A DNA stretch of 45,917 nt, taken from assembly GCA_905478775.1 (NCBI GenBank), contig CAJQKB010000047.1:1-45917 (forward strand). The letters are read 5' to 3'. The position numbers and the translations under genes were made by a program. Below, piece by piece: positions 1-8,162 of this stretch (within the stretch, counting starts at the first letter, position 1; each line of letters starts with the position of its first letter). The notes under the pieces were generated by a model. It made no database searches. It saw nothing but the letters and a program-made list of their open reading frames with translations, and was not told the DNA's origin. Source of the DNA: an uncultured Opitutales bacterium (GTDB taxonomy: Bacteria; Verrucomicrobiota; Verrucomicrobiia; Opitutales; Seribacteraceae).

Positions 1-253
1 GAACGGGAACCGGACCATCTTCTGTGGCGTCCCCCAGGAAAAAACGCTCAACTCGTCCTATCCTTACTCCGTTTAGGGTCACCTTTCCTCCTTCATGCAA
101 ACCATAAACATTTTCATGAAAAACCATCACGAATCTTTCATTTGCACCTCGAAATGAGGAAAAACCACCAGTAAATACAATGAAACCAATAATTAAGACT
201 ATTGCACCAAAGCAAAATATCCCCACCAGTACGTTATTTCCTTTTGTTTTCAA
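1..253 (-). CDS. mlaD: MlaD-like MCE-domain protein (partial, C-terminal part beyond the window)
   Basis: This is the N-terminal part of a substrate-binding MCE protein of an Mla-type phospholipid transporter. It is anchored in the inner membrane and faces the periplasm. After a TTG start at 253 the translation gives a short basic N-terminus, one membrane segment (VGIFCFGAIVLIIGFIVF) and the opening of an MCE domain (FHENVYGLHEGGKVTLNGVRIGRV, shown here only in part of its length). The frame is closed by a stop two codons upstream, so TTG is the only plausible near start. It begins 38 bases after the ATPase gene ends, on the same strand, which is the usual mlaE-F-D order. The coding frame runs off the left edge. 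MCE identity rests on motif and context. Confidence 0.8.
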   Translation of the reverse strand, partial: MKTKGNNVLVGIFCFGAIVLIIGFIVFTGGFSSFRGANERFVMVFHENVYGLHEGGKVTLNGVRIGRVERFFLGDATEDGPVPV

Positions 254-291
254 TAACTAATAATAAAGGTGTTTTAAAGTTTACTGCAATC

Positions 292-1071
292 TTAGTTTTT
301 ACTAATTGGAGTACCCCTGCGTAGAAATGAGCGGACCCGCTCATGCTCAGAGTTCTCTCTCAGGTCACTCGGCAACCCCTGAGCTAGTAAAGTTTTTGTC
401 TGTCCATCGAGAAAAATGGAATCGTCTGCAATGTCGAAAATACTGGGCAGTTCATGAGTGACCACAATAAATGTGATTCCCAAGCTAACTTTTAATTCAT
501 TAATCAAATTATCCAAACGATGTGAATTAATCGGATCCAGTCCCGCTGAAGGTTCATCCAAGAATAAAATATCAGGATCAAGAGCCATTGCACGGGCTAG
601 TCCCGCTCTTTTTTTCATTCCTCCACTTAATTGGGCAGGATAAAAATCGCCATATCCCGAGAGGCCAACAAGGTTTAACTTATAACGGGCCAGATCATTA
701 ATCTCAGCCTCATTCAGTTCAGTGTAAGTCTCTAATGGCAAGGAGACATTTTCCACCAGATTCATTGACCCCCATAGTGCCCCACCCTGAAAAAGAACTC
801 CATATTTCTTCAAGATCGATGTTTTCTCCTCTTGATCCACTGCCCAAAGGTCAATCGTATCGACGAGAATTCTACCACCTTTAGGAGCCAACAATCCAAC
901 CATAGACTTCAGTAGCGTACTTTTACCACAACCACTCCCCCCCATTAAGACCGTACATTTACCTCTCTTCGCTGAAAAAGAAACTTTTTCAAGGACCTGG
1001 TATTCGCCATATGCCAAATTTAAATTCTCTACTTCCAAAATGGAAGGCTTTTTGAATGAGTCCTCTTTCAT
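292..1071 (-). CDS. mlaF: Mla-type phospholipid ABC transporter ATP-binding protein
   Basis: Cytoplasmic ATPase that powers lipid movement between the inner and outer membranes with the MlaE permease and MlaD. All ABC motifs are present: Walker A GGSGCGKST (about residues 44-52), Q-loop near residue 95, signature LSGGMKKR (148-155), Walker B ILFLDEP (168-174), and the switch histidine in VTHE (H206). The 259-residue length is normal for MlaF. Its ATG overlaps the end of mlaE by four bases (ATGA), so the two are translationally coupled. The GGMKKR variant of the signature is typical of the MlaF/Ttg2A branch. Substrate direction cannot be read from sequence. Confidence 0.93.
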   Translation of the reverse strand: MKEDSFKKPSILEVENLNLAYGEYQVLEKVSFSAKRGKCTVLMGGSGCGKSTLLKSMVGLLAPKGGRILVDTIDLWAVDQEEKTSILKKYGVLFQGGALWGSMNLVENVSLPLETYTELNEAEINDLARYKLNLVGLSGYGDFYPAQLSGGMKKRAGLARAMALDPDILFLDEPSAGLDPINSHRLDNLINELKVSLGITFIVVTHELPSIFDIADDSIFLDGQTKTLLAQGLPSDLRENSEHERVRSFLRRGTPISKN

Positions 1072-2243
1072 CGCAAATCCAAATAACTAAAAGTTACCTC
1101 AAACAAAGCATCTACCACCACTATGATAGTCACTGCCACTACAACTGATGCGGTAACTGCACGTCCAAGAGAAGAGGAATCATTTCCGCTGTGCATTCCT
1201 TTGTAACAACCCACCAATCCAATAATTAATCCAAAAACAACGCTTTTCAACAATCCAGAATAAACCTCCCACATACTTTGCAGTGCGACCTGAGTCTGCT
1301 CGAAATAGTGAATCACGGAAAAATCCATCACGACTGTACCCACCACTAATCCACCAAGAATGCCCACCACATCGGCATAAATTGTTAAAAGAGGGATCAT
1401 CAAAAGTAAAGCTAGGGTGCGGGGTATAATTAAAAATTCCATGGGGGAAATTCCAAATGTTCGCAAAGAATCGATTTCCTCATTCAACTTCATACTCCCA
1501 ATTTCGGCAGCAAAAGAAGCCCCTGTACGACCTGCCATAATAATAGCCACCATTAACGCTCCCATTTCTCGAACCATTGCAAGACATACTAGGTCGGCCA
1601 CATAAATTTTTGCATTAAATTTCTCCAACTGGACACTGCCCACAAATGCCATAGTTAACCCTGTTAAAAAACTGATTAAGGTAACAATGGGTAAGGCAGA
1701 GGCACCACAGGCACGACAAGAAACAGCAAAGTCTTGAAAACGGGTTTGGGATCGCCCCGTGATCAGCAGTACAACTGATGAAATCCATTCCCCAAAAAAT
1801 GAGAAAATCGATAAAGTGGCATCTCGAAAGTAATTTATGGTATCGTCAATAAGCTCGAGAGAAAGAGAAAATTCATTTTGTTTCTTTTCCAGTAACGTCG
1901 GCTTACTTAATTCTAACAATTGGATGAGGCCAGAGGGTAACGCCTGAAAATCTATGGACTTATGAACCTCCGCCAGATCATTCCTACATTTATGAAGAAA
2001 TGAAACTAATGTTGAATCCCAATCAATATTAGAATCGAGCTGGAATTTAAAAACTTCAACGGTTGGATTACTCTTAAAAAACGACTCCCATTCGTTCCGA
2101 ACCTGGAAACCGGAATTGTTTTCGATCGACCAATTCCCCATCAATATGCAATCAACAAAATCCTGTTCCCTGCGAAATTGAATGTAGGAGGTTTTTGATT
2201 CTCCTTGCATGGGATGATTGCTTCTATTTGCTTCAGAACTCAT
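1068..2243 (-). CDS. mlaE: MlaE-type lipid ABC permease with fused N-terminal STAS (MlaB-like) domain
   Basis: Inner-membrane permease subunit of the Mla lipid transporter, 391 residues. About the first 120 residues form a soluble domain that looks like a STAS fold, the counterpart of MlaB in E. coli. The remainder is the MlaE membrane domain, with the family segments FLTGLTMAFVG, MVREMGALMVAIIMAGRTGA and an EIDSLRTFGISP loop that contacts the ATPase. Fusion of STAS and permease is known in other phyla. The stop overlaps the mlaF start. It is transcribed away from the HAD gene, with only 40 bases between the two starts, so the operon promoter must lie in that gap or inside the neighbour. Confidence 0.9.
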   Translation of the reverse strand: MSSEANRSNHPMQGESKTSYIQFRREQDFVDCILMGNWSIENNSGFQVRNEWESFFKSNPTVEVFKFQLDSNIDWDSTLVSFLHKCRNDLAEVHKSIDFQALPSGLIQLLELSKPTLLEKKQNEFSLSLELIDDTINYFRDATLSIFSFFGEWISSVVLLITGRSQTRFQDFAVSCRACGASALPIVTLISFLTGLTMAFVGSVQLEKFNAKIYVADLVCLAMVREMGALMVAIIMAGRTGASFAAEIGSMKLNEEIDSLRTFGISPMEFLIIPRTLALLLMIPLLTIYADVVGILGGLVVGTVVMDFSVIHYFEQTQVALQSMWEVYSGLLKSVVFGLIIGLVGCYKGMHSGNDSSSLGRAVTASVVVAVTIIVVVDALFEVTFSYLDLR

Positions 2244-2283
2244 TCTTTAATTTAAACATCTTACTTCTACATCAGAATAAACT

Positions 2284-2937
2284 ATGACAATTCGAGCAAT
2301 CTTATTTGATCTTGATGGTACATTGATCGACCAATTCCAAGCCATTTACAAATCATTTAGCCAAGTTATTAATGAAATGGGATTTCCTGTTCCCAGTTTT
2401 GAAACTGTTAAAAAAGCGATTGGTGGTGCTTCAGAGACAACAATGGCAAAGTTAATTGGAAAAGAATATGCCAAGGAAGCCGTTCATCGCCTTCGTCCCA
2501 TTTTTGAAAAAGAAATGCTCAACGATTTATTTGTTCTCCCCGGTGCACCTGAAATATTAAAGTTTTGTAAAAAAAATAATATTAAAACCGCTGTATTGAC
2601 AAATAAACATGGTCCACACGCAAGAGCTGCCTGTGAATTCTTACAATTGTTGCCACCTCTTGAATTTGCACTTGGCGCCAATGATACTCAATGGAAAAAA
2701 CCTGAGATTGAATTAACTCAGCTTGCACTTAGTAAAATTGGGCACAGCAGTCAAGATACCGTTTACATTGGTGACTCTCCCTATGACTTTCAAACTGCAA
2801 AAAATGCCAATATGCGTTGCTTTCTTCTTTCCACGGGAACACATAGTGAATCTGAATTGGTGAAGGAGTGCCCTGTATCAGTGGATACAGATCTCTTCAC
2901 CCTCCTGGAAAAAAGAATTATCCCATCACTGGACTGA
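2284..2937 (+). CDS. HAD-superfamily phosphatase, phosphoglycolate-phosphatase-like
   Basis: Small-molecule phosphatase of the haloacid dehalogenase superfamily, 217 residues, with no signal peptide, so cytoplasmic. Motif I is FDLDGTLID (residues 8-16), with the nucleophile and acid/base aspartates. Motif II is the threonine in AVLTNKHG (about 100-107). Motif III is a lysine in WKKPE, and motif IV is YIGDSPYDF (about 160-168). The helical cap between motifs I and II places it with phosphoglycolate phosphatase/PGMB-like enzymes (Gph family). The exact substrate is not decided by sequence. It is divergent from mlaE and followed by about 110 bases before the next gene. Confidence 0.85.
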   Translation: MTIRAILFDLDGTLIDQFQAIYKSFSQVINEMGFPVPSFETVKKAIGGASETTMAKLIGKEYAKEAVHRLRPIFEKEMLNDLFVLPGAPEILKFCKKNNIKTAVLTNKHGPHARAACEFLQLLPPLEFALGANDTQWKKPEIELTQLALSKIGHSSQDTVYIGDSPYDFQTAKNANMRCFLLSTGTHSESELVKECPVSVDTDLFTLLEKRIIPSLD

Positions 2938-3049
2938 TTGAATTTTGGCCTTAGTTGAACAGCAAACCGAAAAAACTCACTGTAATTAATCAATCAATTA
3001 ACATGATTGACTAAAAGACATCTAATCATTTGTATTAATTCACCCTACT

Positions 3050-3670
3050 ATGAAAAATTCAGATACCCTTAATCAGGTTACCCACAGCCGATCGGTTGTT
3101 GGTAATGTCAATTGGAAACAAATAGAAAAAAAATTCTCGGCAAATACACATTTGTTTACAAGAGAAATTGTTTTCTTTGCAAGTACCGACGAGGTCATGA
3201 ACAAGTGCTTACAAGTATTCAAGGCACCAAACTTTACCTTCAAGTGTTTTGATAATTTTAATCTTGCACTAAGATCAGGCCTCGCGATTTCTGCTGATAT
3301 AGTTGTCTTGGTGGACAGTTTTGCATCCGCGAGCCGTGCAAACTTCACCAAACTTTTAGAATCAAGAAAAATGAAGGGCTTGGAAGTGATCACATTAGAT
3401 AATTCTGATATTGATAAACTGATAGTTGCTATCCAAGAATCTCTTTCAAAATTGAACCAAATTGAAACTAAAGAAATAGTTGTTGAAAATATAATTCAAT
3501 CCAGGTCCGAGTCTAATTTATCCGAACCTCACCAAGATACAGCGTCAAAGAAGATCATGAATGAAAATGATTTCAGAGATCTGTTGAATCGGGAATTATC
3601 TGATACCAAGAATTGTGCACCCGAAAATATATTGGCTTCAGCAATTAAAGTAATTAAGGGAATCAAGTAG
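3050..3670 (+). CDS. Hypothetical protein with a degenerate receiver-like domain
   Basis: A 206-residue soluble protein I do not recognise by family. Residues about 38-132 alternate strand and helix like a response-regulator receiver: strand EIVFFAST, strand ADIVVLVD, strand LEVITLD. The conserved acidic pair after strand 1 and the lysine after strand 5 are missing, so it would be a pseudo-receiver at best. The tail (about 185-206) is a short helical segment after a polar linker rich in Ser, Asn and Glu. It lies 111 bases upstream of a histidine kinase and response regulator on the same strand, which suggests a part in that signalling unit. Function unproven. Confidence 0.6.
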   Translation: MKNSDTLNQVTHSRSVVGNVNWKQIEKKFSANTHLFTREIVFFASTDEVMNKCLQVFKAPNFTFKCFDNFNLALRSGLAISADIVVLVDSFASASRANFTKLLESRKMKGLEVITLDNSDIDKLIVAIQESLSKLNQIETKEIVVENIIQSRSESNLSEPHQDTASKKIMNENDFRDLLNRELSDTKNCAPENILASAIKVIKGIK

Positions 3671-3762
3671 GCGAAGTATTTTATTTTTTGGATATTTCTA
3701 GTATTTTAACTAGTGCTTTGATTTACTAATTATTCTTGGAGTGAATCTGCGATTGAGAAACG

Positions 3763-3782
3763 TAACACTAATAAATGTGTTA
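3763..3782 (+). promoter_or_regulatory. Short hairpin covering the histidine kinase start
   Basis: TAACAC (3763-3768) and GTGTTA (3777-3782) form a perfect six-pair inverted repeat with an eight-base loop. The right arm includes the A of the ATG at 3782. No Shine-Dalgarno is visible. It might affect which of the two in-frame ATGs (3782 or 3797) is used. Such a short AT-rich stem could be chance. Confidence 0.25.
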
Positions 3783-5356
3783 TGGTAATAGATAACATGT
3801 ACTCTAAGAAGAAGGATCTAACTGAAGTTCCTTCACACTTTCTTTCGATAGGATTTAGTTTTCGAACCAAATTTTTTCTCTCTAGCTTTGTTGTGACTGT
3901 GTTACTACCCGTTATTGGCGGGTTGGCCCTTTATAATCAAGATATTAACAGTACAAAAAAACTGATTCGTTCGAATATAGTAAACCAAGTAGATAACTTT
4001 TCGAGACTTCTCTACCCTGCTCTCGCATTTGATGATAATGAATCAGCCTACGAATTGCTTAAGAGTTTTTCAACAAACCCACTCATAAAAAGTTCAATTA
4101 TCTGGAAAAAAAGAGATGCAGATGAGCCCAAATTTACTCTTTTTGCACACTACCCAAGAGAAAAGTTAAACAGTCCCATTCCGCAAAACTCTTTCATCGA
4201 AAACTATGATAACGATGAAGTTATTTTTATTTCTAAGGCAATTACCGCAGTGGATGAAAAATTGGGAATAATCTCAGTCACTCGTTCATTACAAGATTTA
4301 AACTCTAAAAAAGCGGAATACTTACAAGTGGGAATTCTGACTGCTTTATCTATTTTCATTATCATAATTCTGATCACACTGTGGTACCAAAGTTCATTAA
4401 CTAAACCACTTAAGGAATTAAGTTCGGTGGCAGAAAAAATATCAAAAGAAAAGAACTACTCAATTCGTGCAACTAAGACCAGCCTTGATGAATTTGGTAG
4501 TTTGACGGATGTTTTTAATGAAATGTTAGATTCCCTACAAATTTCTAACTCACAACTGCGTACTGCAAACGAGGAGATGGAACAACGGGTGGAGCAAAGG
4601 ACCGAGGAATTAACCTTATCAAACAAAAGAATTATAAAGGAAATGTCCGAAAAAGAATTGGCCACTCAAGAGTTGATCCAAACGAGAGATCAACTTAATC
4701 AAAGTGAAAAACTTGCTAATGTGGGCCAAGTTTCTTCCAACATCGCTCATGAGTTAAGGAACCCACTTGCCGCGATTAGAAACTCCACCTACCTGCTACG
4801 CTTAAAACTGAAGAAAAATGATAAGCTAATGGATCATTTAAAGATTATTGACCACGAGATTTCTAGATCAGACGAGGTCATTGAAAGGCTCTTGGAAATA
4901 ACAAAAGGAGAGAATCTCAAAAGAGTTCCTGTTAATTTAGAAGCGTTAGCTATAGAAGCAATGAACTACGCAAATGTGGCTAAGGAACATGAATTAATTA
5001 TTACATTTATGGCCAAGCCTTTTTGGGTAAAATTAGATAAATTACTATTCAGGCAGATCTTAATCAACATATTCCTGAACTCAATTCAGGCGATGCCTAA
5101 GGGTGGAAAAATAGAAATGAAGGTTAGCCAGGATCCCTCGGAATCAGTAAAAATTTCTATCAAGGATGAAGGAATCGGCATCAAAAAACACCAACTGGAA
5201 ACAGTTTTTGATCCTCTTTATACAGATAAGGCAGAAGGGATTGGACTTGGCTTATCTTTATGCAGGGACTTAATTTCTAGACATAGCGGCACAATTATCG
5301 CAAAAAGTGAACCAGGATTAGGAACCACTATTGAAATTGAACTCCCCATAGAGTAA
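3782..5356 (+). CDS. Membrane sensor histidine kinase (CHASE8-like sensor, HAMP, HisKA, HATPase)
   Basis: Inner-membrane sensor kinase of 524 residues. Order of parts: TM helix about 28-50; a periplasmic domain about 51-178 whose ALAFDDNESAYELLKSF segment resembles CHASE8 sensors; TM about 180-200; HAMP about 201-255; a coiled coil rich in Glu/Gln; then HisKA with H322 in the H-box (IAHELRNPLAA). The ATPase domain has an N-box with N428/N432, G1 DEGIGI (461-466), an F-box FDPLYT and G2 GIGLGLSL (485-492). All catalytic motifs are intact. A second in-frame ATG lies at 3797, and neither start has a clear ribosome site. The partner regulator follows 23 bases downstream. The signal sensed is unknown. 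Confidence 0.9.
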   Translation: MVIDNMYSKKKDLTEVPSHFLSIGFSFRTKFFLSSFVVTVLLPVIGGLALYNQDINSTKKLIRSNIVNQVDNFSRLLYPALAFDDNESAYELLKSFSTNPLIKSSIIWKKRDADEPKFTLFAHYPREKLNSPIPQNSFIENYDNDEVIFISKAITAVDEKLGIISVTRSLQDLNSKKAEYLQVGILTALSIFIIIILITLWYQSSLTKPLKELSSVAEKISKEKNYSIRATKTSLDEFGSLTDVFNEMLDSLQISNSQLRTANEEMEQRVEQRTEELTLSNKRIIKEMSEKELATQELIQTRDQLNQSEKLANVGQVSSNIAHELRNPLAAIRNSTYLLRLKLKKNDKLMDHLKIIDHEISRSDEVIERLLEITKGENLKRVPVNLEALAIEAMNYANVAKEHELIITFMAKPFWVKLDKLLFRQILINIFLNSIQAMPKGGKIEMKVSQDPSESVKISIKDEGIGIKKHQLETVFDPLYTDKAEGIGLGLSLCRDLISRHSGTIIAKSEPGLGTTIEIELPIE

Positions 5357-5379
5357 ATTTTGAATACCCATTAAAAATT

Positions 5380-6063
5380 ATGAAAAATAAAACTGTCAAA
5401 ATACTGATTATAGATGATCATCCAGCCGTAAGGACGACAATGGTCGATGTGTTAAATGAAGAAGGCTTTCAAACTGATCATGCAAAAGATGGAGAAGTCG
5501 GACTAGCCAAGTGCATGGTAAACTCCTACGATTTTGTTTTAATTGATGTGCAAATGCCAAAATTAAACGGCATTGAAGTTTTACGTAAATTAAAACAAGA
5601 AAAAGAAATTCTCCCTCAATTTATTTTCTTTACTGCTTATTCGCTCCCGGAATTAAAGGATGAAGCATTGGAGATGGGATGTTTGGCCTTCTTGCAAAAA
5701 CCAATTCGAATAGAAAAGGTAATCGCCCTAATTAAAGACTTTAAAAGTGTCCCCGTATTAGTTTGTTTGAAAAATCGGGAACAATCAGAAAAAATAACCG
5801 ATAATCTCCAAAATCAGGGGTTCCACACGGTGAATACGAAAAGTGTAGATGAAGCTCTGATACAGCTTAGGCAAATCAACTACAAATTTTTAATTTTTGA
5901 TACTGATTGGCCTGGTTCTGAGCAGGAATCCATTCACACCACTATTAAATCGTTGCAATCAAATACCATTTGCATTGAGACAAATGAAGATGAGACAACT
6001 GAATTATCGCTCGTTCAAATTAAAGAACATACACAAAAAGAAAAACTTGCCTCTGCCGAGTAA
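5380..6063 (+). CDS. Response regulator with a second, degenerate receiver domain and no output domain
   Basis: Phosphate receiver of 227 residues, the likely partner of the kinase just upstream. Receiver 1 (about 6-122) is complete: D12/D13, phosphoacceptor D56 in LIDVQMP, T85 and K107 in LQKP. Residues about 125-215 look like a second receiver (VLVCLKNREQSE; YKFLIFDTDWPG with D174). It has no acidic pair after its first strand and no clear switch lysine. There is no DNA-binding, enzymatic or other output domain, so the protein probably acts by protein-protein contact, as CheY- or Spo0F-like proteins do. The domain-2 assignment is inference from strand/helix pattern. Confidence 0.85.
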   Translation: MKNKTVKILIIDDHPAVRTTMVDVLNEEGFQTDHAKDGEVGLAKCMVNSYDFVLIDVQMPKLNGIEVLRKLKQEKEILPQFIFFTAYSLPELKDEALEMGCLAFLQKPIRIEKVIALIKDFKSVPVLVCLKNREQSEKITDNLQNQGFHTVNTKSVDEALIQLRQINYKFLIFDTDWPGSEQESIHTTIKSLQSNTICIETNEDETTELSLVQIKEHTQKEKLASAE

Positions 6064-6094
6064 CCTCTCGAAAAATTACTATTGTTTGGTCAAT

Positions 6095-6655
6095 CTATAA
6101 CCGAATTGAAGTTTTCTCATTAATATACAAGTGCGTATTTTCGGGGATCAGATTAAATAATTCGATTACACAAGCATTAGACAGTTGTAGACAACCGGAA
6201 CTGGATGGAGTTCCTAGATTTTGTTCATGATTGGTTCCATGAATGTAAACATATCGGTCGAATGTGTCTACTACTCCGCCCTGATTGACTCCTTTCTCTA
6301 AACCAGCAAGTCGTAAAATACGGCTGGTAATTAAATTCTTTTTTTGCTTCTCATCGCTACACTCACTTGCGATCGCTCCGATTGGAACTCTCCCCTCAAA
6401 CACCATACCCGAAGGTTGCCCTTCGCCAATTTTTTGACACACTTCATGCAACCCCCAAGGGGTGCCGAGAGAACTTTCCACACAAGAAGGGGGTTGCTTA
6501 GAACTAGACATTTTATAAACTTTTAAGCTTCTTCCCTGAAAAAGATGCTCTAATTGCTGTTGATCAATATCTGCCAAAAGCAAATGTTCACTCGCTTGAC
6601 ATCCAAGAAAACTTAACTTCTCTTTATACACAGAATATAAATCATTAAAAACCAT
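6095..6655 (-). CDS. L,D-transpeptidase (YkuD) family protein with atypical active-site motif
   Basis: YkuD proteins cross-link peptidoglycan or attach proteins to it through a catalytic cysteine. The family signature is recognisable: a residue stretch YIHGTNHEQNLGTPSSSGCL, then helices and a final strand. The usual SHGC-I-R motif reads SSGC-L-Q here, so the histidine next to the cysteine and the downstream arginine are both replaced. I chose the ATG at 6655 (186 residues). The frame stays open to 6688, but that would run into asd. No signal peptide or membrane segment is seen, which is odd for a cell-wall enzyme. It is divergent from asd, and the start codons share base 6655. Confidence 0.75.
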   Translation of the reverse strand: MVFNDLYSVYKEKLSFLGCQASEHLLLADIDQQQLEHLFQGRSLKVYKMSSSKQPPSCVESSLGTPWGLHEVCQKIGEGQPSGMVFEGRVPIGAIASECSDEKQKKNLITSRILRLAGLEKGVNQGGVVDTFDRYVYIHGTNHEQNLGTPSSSGCLQLSNACVIELFNLIPENTHLYINEKTSIRL

Positions 6656-7686
6656 TGAAAAAATATAGAATCGGCATTGTAGGCGCAACTGGTGCAGTTG
6701 GCCAAGAAATTATCAACTTACTTGAAAAAAGGGAATTTCCAGTTGCTGAAGCAAGGTTACTTGCTTCCTCTCGTTCAGCAGGTCGGGAAATTCAGGCTTG
6801 CGGGAATCTAGAAGTCGTCCAGGAGACCACTCCTGAATCTTTTAAAAATTTGGATATTGCAATCTTCAGTGCTGGTTCCAGTAACACTCAGGAATTTGCA
6901 GACATAGCCCGTAGAAATGATTGTGTTGTCATCGACAACAGTTCGGCATTTCGAATGGAAAAAGATGTCCCCTTGGTAATTCCTGAGATTAATGGAGATG
7001 CACTGGAATCCCACAAGGGGATTATCGCAAATCCAAATTGTTCAACCGCGGTCGCTCTCATGGCCCTTTTCCCCCTCCATAAGAGATTTGGATTAAAGAG
7101 ATTTTTTGCATCCACTTACCAAGCGGTCTCAGGAGCAGGTGCGGAAGGAGTCACCGAACTAGAGGATCAAGTTAAAAGTAAAATTACGGGACAAACTACA
7201 GAAGCAAAAAGTGATCCTGTGTTCCAACATCCAATTGCATTCAACCTAATACCACACATCGATGACTTTCGAGAAGATGGATATACCAAGGAGGAACTTA
7301 AGATGAGGAATGAAACCAAGAAAATTCTTGGTCTGCCCTCTCTCCAAGTTTCCTGTACTTGCGTGCGCGTTCCCGTGTACAGAGCACATTCGATATCAAT
7401 TAATGCTGAATTCGATTCCCCCGTAAATGTTCCCGATGCCCGGACCGCTCTCGAAAATTTTAATGGAATTGAACTGTGGGACCTTCCAAATGCGTTGAGA
7501 TACCCCATGCCAATAAATTATTCTGAAAAAGAACTTTGTGGAGTGGGTCGATTAAGGCTCGATCATGGATTTTCCAACGGATTGGCCTTATGGACCGTGG
7601 GAGACCAGTTATGGAAAGGGGCGGCATTAAATGCCGTACAGATCGCGGAAGAGCTAATTAATAGAAAATGTTTAAAAAATCTCTAA
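6655..7686 (+). CDS. asd: Aspartate-semialdehyde dehydrogenase
   Basis: Makes aspartate semialdehyde from aspartyl phosphate with NADPH, the branch point to lysine/diaminopimelate, methionine and threonine. It has 343 residues, the usual size. The Rossmann motif GIVGATGAVGQE is at about 7-18. The catalytic cysteine is in ANPNCSTA (about 125-132), and the substrate-binding region CVRVPVYRAHS follows. The start is TTG at 6655, because a stop lies three codons upstream in frame. No Shine-Dalgarno is visible. Its promoter and leader must lie within the coding sequence of the divergent L,D-transpeptidase. Diaminopimelate supply and wall cross-linking are thus neighbours. Confidence 0.93.
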   Translation: MKKYRIGIVGATGAVGQEIINLLEKREFPVAEARLLASSRSAGREIQACGNLEVVQETTPESFKNLDIAIFSAGSSNTQEFADIARRNDCVVIDNSSAFRMEKDVPLVIPEINGDALESHKGIIANPNCSTAVALMALFPLHKRFGLKRFFASTYQAVSGAGAEGVTELEDQVKSKITGQTTEAKSDPVFQHPIAFNLIPHIDDFREDGYTKEELKMRNETKKILGLPSLQVSCTCVRVPVYRAHSISINAEFDSPVNVPDARTALENFNGIELWDLPNALRYPMPINYSEKELCGVGRLRLDHGFSNGLALWTVGDQLWKGAALNAVQIAEELINRKCLKNL

Positions 7687-7724
7687 TAGATCCATTTCGG
7701 CATTAGAAATGCTTAATCCACCGT

Positions 7725-8156
7725 ATGGATCCTATTACAGCAAGCGGTGTATTTTCAATTGGTAAAGAATTATTAAGTAAGGCGGCAACTAGCTTGGCTC
7801 CTTCAGAACACGCGGATGGTTCCAAGTTCAGTGAAAAACTTGAAGGGAGTCAAAATGCATCCGTTGTTACAAGTGATCCAAGTCTTAGGCTTCAAAAATT
7901 AGAAGGAAGCTTAAAAGCGGATCTACTCAATGACCCCAAAACCGCCAGTTTCTTTCAACAGAACCAAAATAATAAAGTTTATCTTGAAAAAAGGGCGGAC
8001 GGATCAGTTCAATTTCTCTCCTCCAATGGGCAGAGCTTAGTCTTGGAAGCAGATTCTCCCCACTGTTCAAAAGCGAACGAATTACTCGACCTCTGCTTTG
8101 AAAATAAATTCAACTTAACCGCAATGCGTCCCAATGCGGTTGCGTTTAATTCCTGA
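7725..8156 (+). CDS. Hypothetical small protein
   Basis: A 143-residue soluble protein with no family I recognise. The N-terminus (MDPITASGVFSIGKELLSKA) resembles the short amphipathic start of small structural or secreted-apparatus proteins. The middle has an alternating polar/hydrophobic pattern (VYLEKRADGSVQFLSSNGQS) suggesting beta strands. No signal peptide, cysteine pair or repeat is seen. It sits 38 bases after asd and 6 bases before the HDOD gene on the same strand, so it is probably co-transcribed with the latter. Confidence 0.65.
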   Translation: MDPITASGVFSIGKELLSKAATSLAPSEHADGSKFSEKLEGSQNASVVTSDPSLRLQKLEGSLKADLLNDPKTASFFQQNQNNKVYLEKRADGSVQFLSSNGQSLVLEADSPHCSKANELLDLCFENKFNLTAMRPNAVAFNS

Positions 8157-8162
8157 TTTAAA

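Noticed and set aside
2990-3010. Inverted repeat TCAATCA/TGATTGA downstream of the HAD gene
   Set aside because: Seven AT-rich pairs without a following T run. Too weak for a terminator, and chance is likely in this AT-rich gap.
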